DNA from: Entrophospora sp. SA101
Taxonomy: Eukaryota; Glomeromycota; Glomeromycetes; Entrophosporales; Entrophosporaceae
NCBI GenBank assembly: GCA_958430865.1
Contig: CAUDNR010004231.1
Location: forward strand, 1 to 53,614
Direction of reading: 5' to 3'
Length of the DNA stretch: 53,614 nt
Positions within the stretch are counted from its first letter, which is position 1, and each line of letters begins with the position of its first letter. A program made the translations under genes and the position numbers. The notes below the pieces were generated by a model. It made no database searches and had not been told where the DNA came from. It was given only the letters and a program-made list of their open reading frames with translations. Positions 43,859-53,614 of the stretch are shown here, in pieces.

Positions 43859-44759
43859 TCATTTATTCATAGTGATCTCTTCATTATTACTAGATGATGA
43901 CAATGTCACTTCATGTGAATCCTCTTCTATCAATATATTACTATCAACAACAGTACCTAATAATAAAAAATAAAAAATAAATCATTCATAATAAGAAAAT
44001 CAAAACTAAGAAATGAATAATTAACAAATTTTTTTTACAAGCCAGTCAATTAACTTCTCAATATTACCCTCATACCTTTATGAACAAACTCCAATGTCAT
44101 TGCTATTTCTCTCGTATCTCTCTCTACAACTTCTGCCCAATTCTGTACATTACCTAATTCCTAATTATGTTTAAGTATAAATCTTAATCAAAAAAAAAAT
44201 TTTTACAAGACAAAAACTTGAATATATACTTTTATTGCTGTGTTAAATAAATTTAACATATTCAACCATTGTTTAGTTTGCTTGGTATATTTAGCAGATT
44301 GTGATAATAGATGTCGACTTTCTGATTCTATTTCACGTTGAGTTTTGAATATTGATGCTACTCTTTTTAATTTATTATTTTAAAAATTGATTGATTGATT
44401 GATTGTGTCAATTGTAATATTAATTATTTCTTATGAATTTAATTTGATATCTAACCAAATTAAAATGTAAAAAAATATCATTCATTCTTTAATTTATCCA
44501 TGTATGTACCTTTCGTTTAAAGTGTCTGACAAAGAATCTGTCACTCCATTTACTGCTTGAATAGCCTCTTTTCGAAGTTGTTCTATGTATGATGGAACAA
44601 ATTTTGTTGTTAGTGGTTTTGCATTTGTGGAAATGTCATATTACATAATAAAACCATATAGGTAATAATCAATTAGTTATTTAACAATAGCATTATACCA
44701 TTATTACGTCTTACAGACTGTTGTTTTTGTGTATGTTCTCTAACGAGTCGTGAAAGCAT
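43859..44759 (-). CDS. BLOC1S1: BLOC-1 subunit 1 (GCN5L1-like)
   Basis: Five exons on the minus strand: 44699-44759, 44510-44582, 44230-44362, 44076-44160 and 43859-43956, sum 450 nt (149 aa), all phases consistent. MLSRLVREHTQKQQ opens the protein as in BLOC1S1 (MLSRLLKEHQ). EQLRKEAIQAVNGVTDSLSD follows, then KYTKQTKQWLNMLNLFNTAI and KELGNVQNWAEVVERD, TREIAMTLEFVHKG. The last block is the family signature. A Ser/Glu tail of about 30 residues is extra. It is a predicted coiled-coil subunit of the BLOC-1/BORC complexes acting on endosome-lysosome positioning. Exon 1 splices to 44582, because no AG exists nearer. An upstream in-frame exon could not be joined with normal splice sites. Confidence 0.88.
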
Positions 44760-45240
44760 GCTTAAAAAAAAAGAAATAAATGATCACAGAAAATTGCAAA
44801 TCACATGCTGCTCATTCTTAATTATGATTGGACCAAATATTAAAATGGGTCATACACTTTCAAAATATGCGTATTTATAACTACCATGTCCGTCTATTGG
44901 ATCAAACAATGTTGAGGATGCCATTTTTTGAATTAATATATAGTGTACATGTTCAGGTTGCCAGACACCTTCTGAAATAAGAATATCACCAGTAGGTAAT
45001 TCAGTGAAGGTAGGTAGGGTTTCTATTTGCAGTGATGTGCCATTGGAAGATTTGAAGGGATTGGAACTTCCAATCTTCTAATTCAAATCTTCCAATGATG
45101 GAGGGCATTGGAAGGTTGAGAAGGCTTACACGTTATCAATATTTATGGTCCAATCAAAACTTATTCACGTGATAAATTGAGGACAATAATTACATTGTAA
45201 GGTCATTGGGAAATTGGAAGAATGGAAGTTCCAATCTCCC

Positions 45241-45968
45241 TAGAGCTTGTATCTGTACAACCGATTTTTCAGATATCTGGAGATATCTGTCAGATTTCAG
45301 ATAAACAAAATTTATTTCAGATCACATCAAATTTCAGATAAACAACCAATTTTGGATAAGATTTCAGATAAATCAGATAAAATTTCAGATATCTAAATTT
45401 ATCCAAATTTATTTGTTTGTACTATATATATATGATATATATGAGATTTTTTTTTTTGTAATATGAATGATTGATAAATAATTTTTGTAAATAAATAATT
45501 ACAATAATGTTAAAAAATATAAAAAATAATATTATAGCTTTTCTTGAAAAGAAATATGAAATTTTTTGACACAATTTTCTGTTTTTTTTCTTGATGTAAA
45601 AAATTTTTATGCACTTTTTTTTGGCATAAATACTTTTGATAATAAACAATAAAATCAAAATATCTAACATGACAGATATCCTAAGTATCTAAATATTGAA
45701 ATTTGATGTATATTTGAATATTTGAAACTCAACAGATATCCAAATATTCAGATATTTGAAACACAATGGTATTCAAATATTCAGATATTTGAAACTTGTC
45801 AGATATCCAAAATCTGAATATTTGAACTAGATGGATATCTGGATATGTTTTAACAGCTAAAATCCAGATTTCAAATGGCTTTGATAATATTCAGATCAAA
45901 TAACAGATATGATTGTGTAATAACAGATTGGATACGGATTAAGAGATAGGGTTTGAATACAAGCTCTA
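45241..45968. mobile_element. About 725-bp inverted-repeat element nested in the hAT-like element
   Basis: TAGAGCTTGTAT at 45241-45252 is reversed exactly as ATACAAGCTCTA at 45957-45968. The outermost TA may be a target duplication (Tc1/mariner style). The interior is a degenerate field of CAGATATC/ATATCTGA and TTTCAGATAAA motifs. No credible gene. Confidence 0.65.
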
Positions 45969-46280
45969 AATCTTCCAATGCTTTTTTAAACCATCACACA
46001 ACATGTTTAATTTTGGAGGATTCTTATAGTGATCAACAATGTTGTGCAATTGGAACATTGTAATGCTATTGGAATGTTCCAATGTAGATCTTCAATTGAT
46101 ATTAACCAATAAATTCATGTGTGTGGTGGTAATGTAATTGAATTTCATTGGTCAACTTCATTGGAACCACATTTGGAATGTTCCGATTCCAATTGGAATT
46201 TATTAGAATGCTCCAATGAAATTTTATTGGAACCATAAATGGCACAACACTGGTGATCGGTGGTGCAAAAAGGTGATAAA

Positions 46281-46532
46281 AACTGCTAATTGTCAACCTT
46301 TACACGAAAAGTTGCATTATACTTTTTGTGCCACAGGGTGATGTGGCTTTTATATGTGAATAAATTAAAACTAAAAAAATAATTTTATATAAAAACTAAC
46401 ATAATTTAGTGTCATCAAAAAAACTTTTCTATGCAGGAAATGCTGATTTTGATAATCAAATTGCTAACTGTTAACCTTTGCATGAAAAGTTGTATTATTC
46501 TTTTTGTGCCACAGGGTGATGTAGTTTTTATA
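46281..46532 (+). repeat. 75-bp direct repeat, 178 bp apart, inside the hAT-like element
   Basis: 46281-46354 and 46459-46532 share TGCTAAYTGTYAACCTTT, GAAAAGTTG, TTTTTGTGCCACAGGGTGAT and GTRGYTTTTATAT, with roughly 85% identity by eye. Confidence 0.75.
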
Positions 46533-46582
46533 TTGCGAGCATGCAATCTGAGTTTCCAAATTAATAGGTTATTTATAACTCA

Positions 46583-46653
46583 ACACACAGCCTCCTCGCT
46601 GACTTATGGTTGATTCTATTGTTTGACACACAGCCTACTCGCTGACTTATGGT
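46583..46653 (+). repeat. 27-bp direct repeat pair
   Basis: ACACACAGCCTCCTCGCTGA then CTTATGGT at 46583-46610 recurs at 46626-46653 with one change. Intervening spacer about 15 bp. Confidence 0.8.
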
Positions 46654-47764
46654 CAAAATTAATAAAGTGTAACTTTTATCTTTTCAGATAAAAGGGTCCC
46701 TAGGTTCTATATAGGTAATGCTATCCCAAAGGCGTCCCCTTGAGATGTTTCTCAATAATTAGAATGTTGGTTATTTGCTAAGTGCAACAAAGGTTTCCCC
46801 TTTGTGGTTTATTAATTAATTAGATTATTATTTTCAGGGTAAAATATGTTATGTGTTTTATTAGCAATAATAATATTATTATTACAATGTGTTAGGGAGT
46901 ATTAATTATTAGATCAATAATTAAAAGATTGTTATGAACATGATTCTGACTTGGTCTAAAACCAAGTCTTTTTATACCTCTTGGGGTATTACAAATAACA
47001 TGACTTTTACTCTAGTTTGTCCAATAAACTATGCTTATTAATATAAAATAAATATTTGGGTCAACTGATCATTACAAATAATAATTAATAATTTAAAGTA
47101 AATATTTACATCAGCTGAACAAGTTCTTGAAATATAAATATAGAAATATGAATATGAGTAATTGTACTGTGATACTGCGTAATGTATGGCGCAGTAATTT
47201 CACAAAATATAATAAAAAATAAAAATAGAAATGATGTCGTTTTCACGTGACTTTCGCAGTAGTTTGTTTTGGTTGGATCGGCAACGTGGGACCTCTCTAT
47301 CGGTCCTTATTTTACTATCTCACAATATATAAATTAGTTAATCTCAAAAAATTTTTTTTTATTTTGTGCAAATAAATGAATATGTAAATTTACTTTCCCC
47401 AATTCAATTACCCATGTCGATTTAATGTTGCACATAATTTTTTACACTTTTTAAACATTTTAACCAATTGTTAAAGGTATATTATTGCTATATAATAATT
47501 GCTAATTGCAAACACATCCATAAATTTTTTGGGAGGTGTTAAGAAACAGAAATTTGATAAAATTTAATTTTTAATTCTTGAATTTTATTGGCTGGAATGT
47601 TTGATTGGAAGCTTCCAATGCACATCACTGCTATTTGTAAATACAAATTCTTATTCAAATTATTTGCTTTATTTATTCATTTATTTGAATAGAAGCCCTA
47701 AGTGGAGGTCCCCAAACAATCTTGGGAGTTAAATACCCATTTAATTGGAAAATTTTAACAAAAA

Positions 47765-48288
47765 ATGTCTCATGGAAAGCCACCTCATGTTTTTAATGAA
47801 TTTGTTAATGTTAATAAAGATGTTTTGATAAATAAAAGCAATTTTCTGGCAATATGCAAGGAATGCATAGTTAGGAAAGGTTTTGATTGGTCATTTAGTG
47901 AAGCTGTTAGAAGTAAAATTTCTAACACTGTTCCTTCCATTGAAAAACATCTTATATCTTGTGACAATTTCAAAGTTGTATATCCCAATAGAATTGAATT
48001 TGTTAATATACAACTTGAAATAATAAAAAATAAAAGAAATATTGGTAGAACAAGTCAAGGTATAGTAACATTTATATTTAATTTTCAGATGTTGTATTAT
48101 ATAATAATAATAAATAAATAAATCACTATGATACTATAGCTAATGGTGATGTTGAAGATGATACAACTATTTTTAATAATAATTCGCAAAATGAAGTCAT
48201 TCCAATTCATTCAAATACACCCAGTAACTCTGTTATCCCAAACAAAAGAAAGGATAGTAATAATCACTTGCTGACAATGAAAGATTGA
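47765..48288 (+). CDS. Small BED-type zinc-finger protein, hAT-transposase-derived
   Basis: Exons 47765-48059 and 48140-48288 total 444 nt (147 aa), phases consistent. N-terminal MSHGKPPHVFNEFVNVNK is followed by a finger with ICKEC (Cys-x2-Cys), a gap of about 35 residues and IEKHLISC (His-x4-Cys), the spacing style of BED-like fingers in hAT transposases. The rest is a Lys-rich helix (NIQLEIIKNKRNIGR) and an Asn/Ser/Asp-rich tail ending KRKDSNNHLLTMKD. No transposase core follows. It may be a solo DNA-binding domain that could act on the neighbouring hAT-like element, or the decayed 5' end of a transposase gene. It starts 135 bp beyond that element's right end. Confidence 0.6.
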
Positions 48289-48504
48289 AGCTTTATTTAG
48301 ACCAGATTTAAATCCACTTGCTGATAGTTCCCTAAATTAAAACTTGGTTTTGTTTTTTTAATAAAAATAATAAATATTTGATTCATTTTTAAACCATTTG
48401 TGTTCCAGTTTTGGTTACTGTTCCACAATAAGGTTTCTGGAAAACTGGAATGTGTGTTCCAATTTCCAGTTACTAAAATTTAACAACACTGTATTATAAG
48501 GATT

Positions 48505-49039
48505 ATGACTGGTGAAAAAATTGGTCATTGTTTATTTAGTGGGGGAAATGAGATACAAGGCTTGAAAATTTTTAATTTATATAATTCACTCAAAACATTT
48601 TATTATGACTTAAGCTACCTTTTGCTAGAGAACCCCCGCATAATAAGTAAAGCCAAATGTTCAGTATCTAAATCTTCTTTCAAGGTTGTCAAACCCACAA
48701 TAGCCTCAGTATCTGAAATTTCTGAGATCATAGAATCTCCTGAAATCAATGGTACTTTTGAAATTGTCAAACCTAATAATGATGACTCTGAATCACCTTC
48801 CAACTTACCTGCAAACAACAAACCTCAGCCCTTGCCCAAGTATGTTTTTAATAACTTGTGCTAGTTTGAATTTTTGTTCTTATTCTCTTATTCTGTTTTT
48901 TTTTTATAAAACTCAGTTATCATAATAAATAAAAATATTTCACTTGAATCTTTGATCATTATTCACTTTGCTTAAATTAAATATCAACATAATTAATTCC
49001 AGCACAAAAGTTGCTGCCAAAAAACTCTTTGGTTCTTAA
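48505..49039 (+). CDS. Hypothetical protein, Ser/Glu/Pro-rich, possibly partial
   Basis: Exons 48505-48839 and 49003-49039 give 372 nt (123 aa). Visible: MTGEKIGHCLFSGG, SKSSFKVVKPTIASVSEI, ESPEINGTFEIVKPNND, a Pro/Asn linker (NNKPQPLP), and after splicing NTKVAAKKLFGS at the C terminus. The FKVVKP and FEIVKP pieces are a short internal repeat. No family recognised. The real start may be further upstream or the first 30 residues may be non-coding. The coding character is good from about residue 50. Confidence 0.45.
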
Positions 49040-49838
49040 CATTCTTGAGTTTTTCAGAAAAAATTATTTCAGCATTTAATTAATCATTACTAAATGTGTG
49101 CACTAAACTTATTACTCTATAACCTGCGCAAATATTTAGCATCATAATTGTCATTTAGACTATTATACAATTGGACAAGTAAGTCATAATTATAATTGGA
49201 TTATTGGTGGTTATTATAGTTAATTAATTGTCAAGCTTTCATGATTAATAATTCTTTTCATGCAATGGAGGACCCATGTGACTCACTTAAATATGTTATT
49301 AAAGTCCAGCAAGTGGGAGAGTAGAACTCTTGCTAGTGGCTCATACTGGGTGTATTGACCCTTTATCAAATATTGCTTAATCAGGTGATATTATTTGAGA
49401 CATTGGTCTTTACAATTTTAGTCTAGCACCATTGGTTATAAATTTACGGGTGTTGAGTACCTGGACAATCTGTGATTACTCAATCATTCACCGAATATCC
49501 TCTGAATAAATCAATAAAATTCGAACCGATTTGAATCACCTAATTTTTGGTTCAATTCAAACCTGATTCGAACCTATAAATGATTTGATTTGACTTGGTT
49601 TGAATCTAATTCAAATATATACCATATGAAATAATTTGAATTCTGCATAATTTTAAAAGAGTTGCCTTTGAAAATAAATGGTTTCAAAAGTCAAAAAATA
49701 TATTTACTTAGTGCAATAATTGCCTCTTGTTCTATACCATGCCTGTGAAGAGACATCATTTTCAACAATGGAATCATTGTCATTCATCATTGCTATATTT
49801 ATTATTTAAATTATATTATATACTATTTATTTGTATGC
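49040..49838. other. Gene-free interval
   Basis: AT-rich. At 49515-49600 TTCGAACC/GGTTCGAA-like motifs (GATTCGAACC, TTGGTTCAATTC) are repeated, reminiscent of degenerate ends of inverted-repeat elements. Nothing coding. Confidence 0.45.
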
Positions 49839-49965
49839 AGAGTTTCTATTTGTAATACAATTTTTATTCGAATTACTCGTTTTATTAGAATAAACATTCA
49901 ACGTATTTCGAATTCATAACAAATAAAAAAATCATTTGAATAAACCTTATTCAAATAGAAACCCT
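49839..49965. mobile_element. About 127-bp MITE, uninterrupted relative of the one at 45016-47699
   Basis: AGAGTTTCTATTTG at the left and TCAAATAGAAACCCT at the right are inverted repeats. The left part (TTTCTATTTGTAATACAA) shows the undisturbed target CTATTTGTA that the hAT-like element entered in the other copy. Confidence 0.75.
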
Positions 49966-51636
49966 GTTAATGAGAAATTTAAGAATCCAATTTGATTGAA
50001 TCCAGTTTTTTTGGAATTCGAGTCATTTTAAAATTCGACTCAACTTGTTTCATTTCGTTTCGTTCGAAGCCTTACCTCCAAATATCCAATTCTGAAGTCT
50101 GTGAAGATAAAATAGTATGTTATCTATTTATATGTATTAAAAAAATTACATTCAATTAATTAGCAATAAAAAAAGATTTTCTCAACATATTTTTTTATAT
50201 TCTAATTCTAAATTTCTAACACCTGGTTAATCGGGAATAATCGATGAATATCATTCGGCGGATATAACCACTAAATCCTAAAAGCTTAACCTTATCTGTA
50301 TTAGTGTTTAAAAAAAGTGATAAAATGTGATATCCTATGTAAGTTGTGAGGAGGATCTAATACGAATAAAAAAAAGTTCTAAAAGGTTTTTTTTTTTACA
50401 AACCAAAAATTTGTTTCCATTTGCTATTTTATGAATGAAATCATTAACAATTATTATATAGTTTGTTAATATTAACCATATAAATCGGGAGACTAAATTT
50501 TAAGAATTTATTTTAATGCTGAAATTTATTTATTATATATATTTTCTAATGTGGAAGAGTATTTCTCAATTATTCAATGATATAGCTATTTAATTATAAG
50601 AAACAAACAAAACAGAACGAGTAGATATATTATTCTTCGAATAATTAGACCATTTGGGATTTTTATAGATAACTTTAATATTTGCATTTTAATTAGCATT
50701 AAATAGATTTTAGTTCATAAAAAAAAATTGGGAACGATACACACGTGGCCTTGCCTACACGGATCTCATTTAACGTGATACATGCAGTCGTTCTTGATCC
50801 CGTCGTAGAAAAACGTTGTACAATTTTGTCATGAAGTGACAGTTTTATGGATGAACTTATTAACAATTGGATGAGTCTTTTATTATCGGTTTGTTGATTA
50901 TAAAGGTAAATTAAGAATTTGTTTTAATGCTGAAATTTGTTATATTATTATTATTCTGCATGTAATTAGATATTTAGAAGTAATATTTTATTTAACATTT
51001 TAAAAAAACAGCATGGATTTTATAACTTACACTTTTAAATTGGCATTAAAATTCAATAAATTTGGTGGTCCACTTGTTTCAAATTCATTAAAAGGATTTT
51101 TAATAATCAAGTGACTCGAATTTTTGGAAAATTTTAATATATGTTGCAGATCACCCTATTACTATTATATCACAAGTTTATTGTCACAAAAATGATCAAT
51201 TTCCGCCCACATGCCTGGATTAAAAATTACGTTCTGAACACAATCAACCAATTACATGTTAAAAATATATAAAACAATAATAACACAATAAATAATATAT
51301 AACATATTATTATAATAATAATTAAACACAAATCATTCATTCTTTTTTTTTTATTCTCAATAAATGTAAAAAAACAAACAATATTTTAAAATTTAATTTG
51401 AGGAAAGAAAAAAAATCTTTTTTTAACGAAAATAAAAATAAAAATATTTCATTTGATTAAAACTTTCATTTAATAATTTTTTTATCTTTTTTTCCATTTC
51501 ATTTAATGAATTACTTTTCATTATTTCGTTATTTAAAAAGATATTCATTAACTCTCATTTTCAAAAAAATATATAAATTCCCAATCTCTTCATTTCCCTT
51601 TTTATAATTATTGACTGATTAATACATATAATAATA
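49966..51636. other. Gene-free interval upstream of the velvet gene
   Basis: About 1.7 kb. A diverged direct repeat links 50440-50540 and 50850-50950 (TTATTAACAATT, TAAGAATTTRTTTTAATGC, TGAAATTTRTTA). The 300 bp before the velvet ATG are T- and A-tract-rich promoter-like DNA. No gene. Confidence 0.5.
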
Positions 51637-52418
51637 ATGACTCCAAAACATCCTATAATGAATACTTATAATTTTGTAAGTACTTCTGACAAACAAACGC
51701 CATTGGATAGGTAAAATATTTATATCAAAATCAAATGAAGAAAATCAATTTATTCAATCAAAATAACAATTATTATTTATTATTAGTTCTCATTTTCGCT
51801 TAATTATCAGACAACAGCCGAAACAAGCCCGTTTATGTAATTCAAAAGAACGAGGTAGTAAAAATAAAATATAATTATACATTCATCGAGGATATACAAT
51901 TACATTTGATTTAACGGTAATAAAATCTTTTTATTAGATCGAAGACCAATCGATCCTCCTCCGATCATTCAACTTAAAGTAGATGAATGTTATGATGAAT
52001 CACAGTAAGAATCTTATAATAATGGTTATTTTTTGATCAAATTTAATTGTATATTTTAATTGATTAATGTATAAAAAAATGTTAACCAATTAATTATTTA
52101 ATTTAATTTTAGTAATTATCTTCAAAGTCCATATTTTTTCATGTGTGCAGATTTGGTTCATCCAACAAATAATAGCGAACATTTCTCTATATCTTCAAAA
52201 TATTTAGCTGGCACTGTTGTTTCGTCTCTTCATAAGCTAAAAGATATTAATAATACTGGTAAATAATAATAATTACTGTTATTGTTATTAACTTCATGTT
52301 TATCTTTTATATACTAAATGGTTTTTAAAATAGATGGTGGTTTCTTTGTATTTGGTGATATTTCTATTCGTGTTGAAGGTCGTTATCGTTTAAGATTTAG
52401 TTTATTCGAAGTAATAAA
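51637..52418 (+). CDS. Velvet-domain regulator, 3' part replaced
   Basis: Exons 51637-51710, 51787-51854, 51938-52004, 52113-52258 and 52334-52418 (440 nt). The encoded 146 residues begin [13 protein letters not shown] and carry velvet-domain blocks: [61 protein letters not shown] and [19 protein letters not shown]. The end of the domain (the usual PFTVYSAKKFPGM-type segment) is absent, because from base 52440 the DNA is the 3' end of the kinase gene. The donor at 52419 (GTCAGT) has phase 2, as does kinase exon 8, so an in-frame fusion is possible. Velvet proteins are fungal transcription factors linking development and secondary metabolism. The ATG chosen is the first in a good A-rich context. 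Confidence 0.88.
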
Positions 52419-52439
52419 GTCAGTGTAATATATATTGTT

Positions 52440-53463
52440 TGTTTGCAAAAAGATCCAACAAAAAGGTATTTGAAATTAACTAATTATTATTCAAAATATT
52501 ATTATTTATTAAAATTTAAATTATTATTATTATTACTATATTGGTTAGGCCCAGTGCAGAGAAATTGTTGAGCCATTCTTTTTTTAGGCAAGCTAAAAAA
52601 AAGGAATACTTGTATAGTAAATTATTGCAAAGTTTACCACCATTAGAAGATCGGCCACACAAAAGTATAATTAATTTATTGAAATTATTATTTTCTATAA
52701 ACATATGAAATTTAATGTTACTATAAAAACTTTGTTTATTCTAGGGGTTCAGCAAAAGCCTATTAGCTATACTAAAGGAGTTACATGGGATTTTGCTATT
52801 GATAGTGAATATCGAAACGAAGATACATTAATTGAGACAGAAGATATGAAAGTAAAACAAGACAAAAAAGCTGTAAAATTTACAATGCAATCTGAAGAAT
52901 CTGAAATTGATAATTCAACTAATACTCTGCCAAAAAAATCCAGATTTTCAGTCGAAGGACAACCACAATCAGAAGAGATTATAAAAGGAAGATTCAGTAT
53001 CATTGAAAGTAATTCATCGAAGGAAAAATCAACCCCAATAAATTTACCAACTGAATCGGATAGTAATGGTCAAAAAATATCTTCGGTGCAAGAACAATCT
53101 AATGAAAGTTTATCAGGTGACACTTAAATAATGGTATTTGCTTTACATTATGCAAATTATTTTGATTTTGAATGGTGTTTAAATAATTTCTAAATGGGAA
53201 TTTTATGAAAATATTTATATATGTGTATATGAAACATAGTTATTCCATCCACAAATACCCCTAATGAAAGTCTTCTCCAGCTCCCTTCATCGCTATCCCG
53301 AGATTCCTCTTTACAGAGTGATTCTTCTTCAATTGAGGAGATTTCTCAAGTCAAAAATAATCGATTCCAATCTGGCAGTAGCATTAATACTGAATCACCT
53401 ACCATCAAAAATACAGAAAAAATAGTGGGCACTAAAAAAGGTAGATTTGAAGTATCAAATTGA
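52440..53463 (+). pseudogene. Kinase 3' exons (part of 7, then 8-10) joined to the velvet gene
   Basis: Exons 8-10 of the kinase lie at 52549-52664, 52745-53116 and 53240-53463; the exon 7 remnant is 52440-52465. They encode the end of the kinase C lobe ([12 protein letters not shown]) and the Ser/Glu-rich tail with RF motifs. If velvet exon 5 splices to exon 8, 440+116+372+224 = 1,152 nt make an open frame of 383 aa. If the two are not spliced together, this is a dead 3' fragment. It lacks the N lobe and catalytic loop in any case. An assembly chimera is a serious alternative. Confidence 0.75.
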
Positions 53464-53561
53464 TGAATGGATCATCGATTACATAAACAACAATAATAAA
53501 AAGATTTTTAATATTTAATATTATTGTTTGATTATTTATTATTTATGTTATAAAATATATT
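52440..53561 (+). repeat. Third copy of the kinase 3' region
   Basis: Identical, as far as I compared, to 19703-20824 (offset 32,737). It starts inside kinase exon 7 (TGTTTGCAAAAAGATCC). From about 53562 to the window end the match to 20825-20880 becomes noisy, with substitutions such as TCATTTTTTTTAAAA for TCATATGTTATAAAA, like an error-prone contig end. Confidence 0.92.
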
Positions 53562-53614
53562 CATTTTTTTTAAAATTTGATTAAAAATGAATCCTTTGTC
53601 ATGTTTTTTGCCCA

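Larger units (their letters stand above)
45030..47630. mobile_element. 2,601-bp hAT-like non-autonomous element
   Basis: Left end CAGTGATGTGCCATTGGAAG, right end (reverse complement) CAGTGATGTGCATTGGAAGC. CAGTG tips fit the hAT superfamily. It is flanked by CTATTTG at 45023-45029 and 47631-47637 (7 bp; hAT normally makes 8). Near both ends there are many CATTGGAAG/CTTCCAATG palindromic motifs, as expected of transposase-binding subterminal repeats. No transposase-like frame was found inside. It holds another inverted-repeat element (45241-45968) and two tandem-like duplications. Confidence 0.75.
45016..47699. mobile_element. Small MITE interrupted by a hAT-like element
   Basis: AGGGTTTCTATTTG at 45016-45029 and TTTGAATAGAAGCCCT ending at 47699 are the terminal inverted repeats of a MITE whose intact relative lies at 49839-49965. 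Leaving out the 2,601-bp insertion and one copy of CTATTTG gives a MITE of only about 76 bp, with shared internal strings (ATTC, TTATTCAAATTA/TTATTCGAATTA). Confidence 0.75.

Noticed and set aside
44860..44930. Upstream exon for BLOC1S1 (MASSTLFDPIDGHGSYKYAYFE)
   Set aside because: It could only be joined to the MLSRL exon with non-canonical ends (TG-AG or GT-AA), and MLSRL is a normal family start. It may belong to another gene or a 5' leader.
45422..45670. 82-codon minus-strand frame in the hAT-like element
   Set aside because: Ile/Lys/Phe composition only reflects AT-rich DNA; no motif.

Overview
The window is about 70% A+T. It carries short spliceosomal introns (about 60-140 nt), single-copy eukaryotic genes and many small inverted-repeat elements. 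Gene content is fungal: a velvet-domain regulator, an Ste20/OSR1-type kinase, a divergent G-alpha, DSK2, SEM1, a proteasome alpha2 subunit, an RNA polymerase I A49 subunit, a calmodulin-lysine methyltransferase and BLOC1S1. Base composition, lineage-specific hypothetical proteins and repeat load suggest an early-diverging mycelial fungus, most likely an arbuscular mycorrhizal fungus (Glomeromycotina, Rhizophagus-like). That placement is inference.

Layout. 1-5.3 kb: repeats, then a large minus-strand hypothetical protein of 1025 codons whose frame continues past a TAA for 122 more codons. 5.3-9.8 kb: repeats only. 9.8-19.3 kb: two nearly identical 4,645-bp units 4,901 bp apart. Each carries a transposon with a captured Q-rich repeat gene remnant, a frameshifted small gene and the 5' half of a kinase gene. 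Only the second unit continues into a complete kinase (522 aa). 21-25.6 kb: SEM1, RPA49 and DSK2. 25.6-29.7 kb: nested transposons, including a pogo-like element, and a midasin-like fossil. 29.7-33 kb: a G-alpha gene and an unrecognised acidic protein. 33.8-36.7 kb: a decayed Ser/Thr-rich gene and a calmodulin-lysine methyltransferase. 38-39.7 kb: a small secreted protein and its broken paralogue. 40.6-44.8 kb: proteasome alpha2, two nested inverted-repeat elements and BLOC1S1. 45-50 kb: a three-level transposon nest and two small unrecognised genes. 51.6-53.6 kb: a velvet gene joined at base 52440 to a third copy of the kinase 3' end, which runs to the window edge.

Most exons were assembled by hand. 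For the multi-exon genes called with high confidence, exon lengths sum to whole codons and splice phases agree. The strongest leads are: an AT-AC (U12-type) intron in the methyltransferase gene, needed to keep the frame; an in-frame velvet/kinase-tail fusion; the kinase tandem duplication; a G-alpha whose catalytic Gln is His; and a hAT-like insertion inside a MITE that has a related uninterrupted copy in this same window. SEM1, DSK2 and proteasome alpha2 all serve the ubiquitin-proteasome system, but no operon-like logic links the neighbours.
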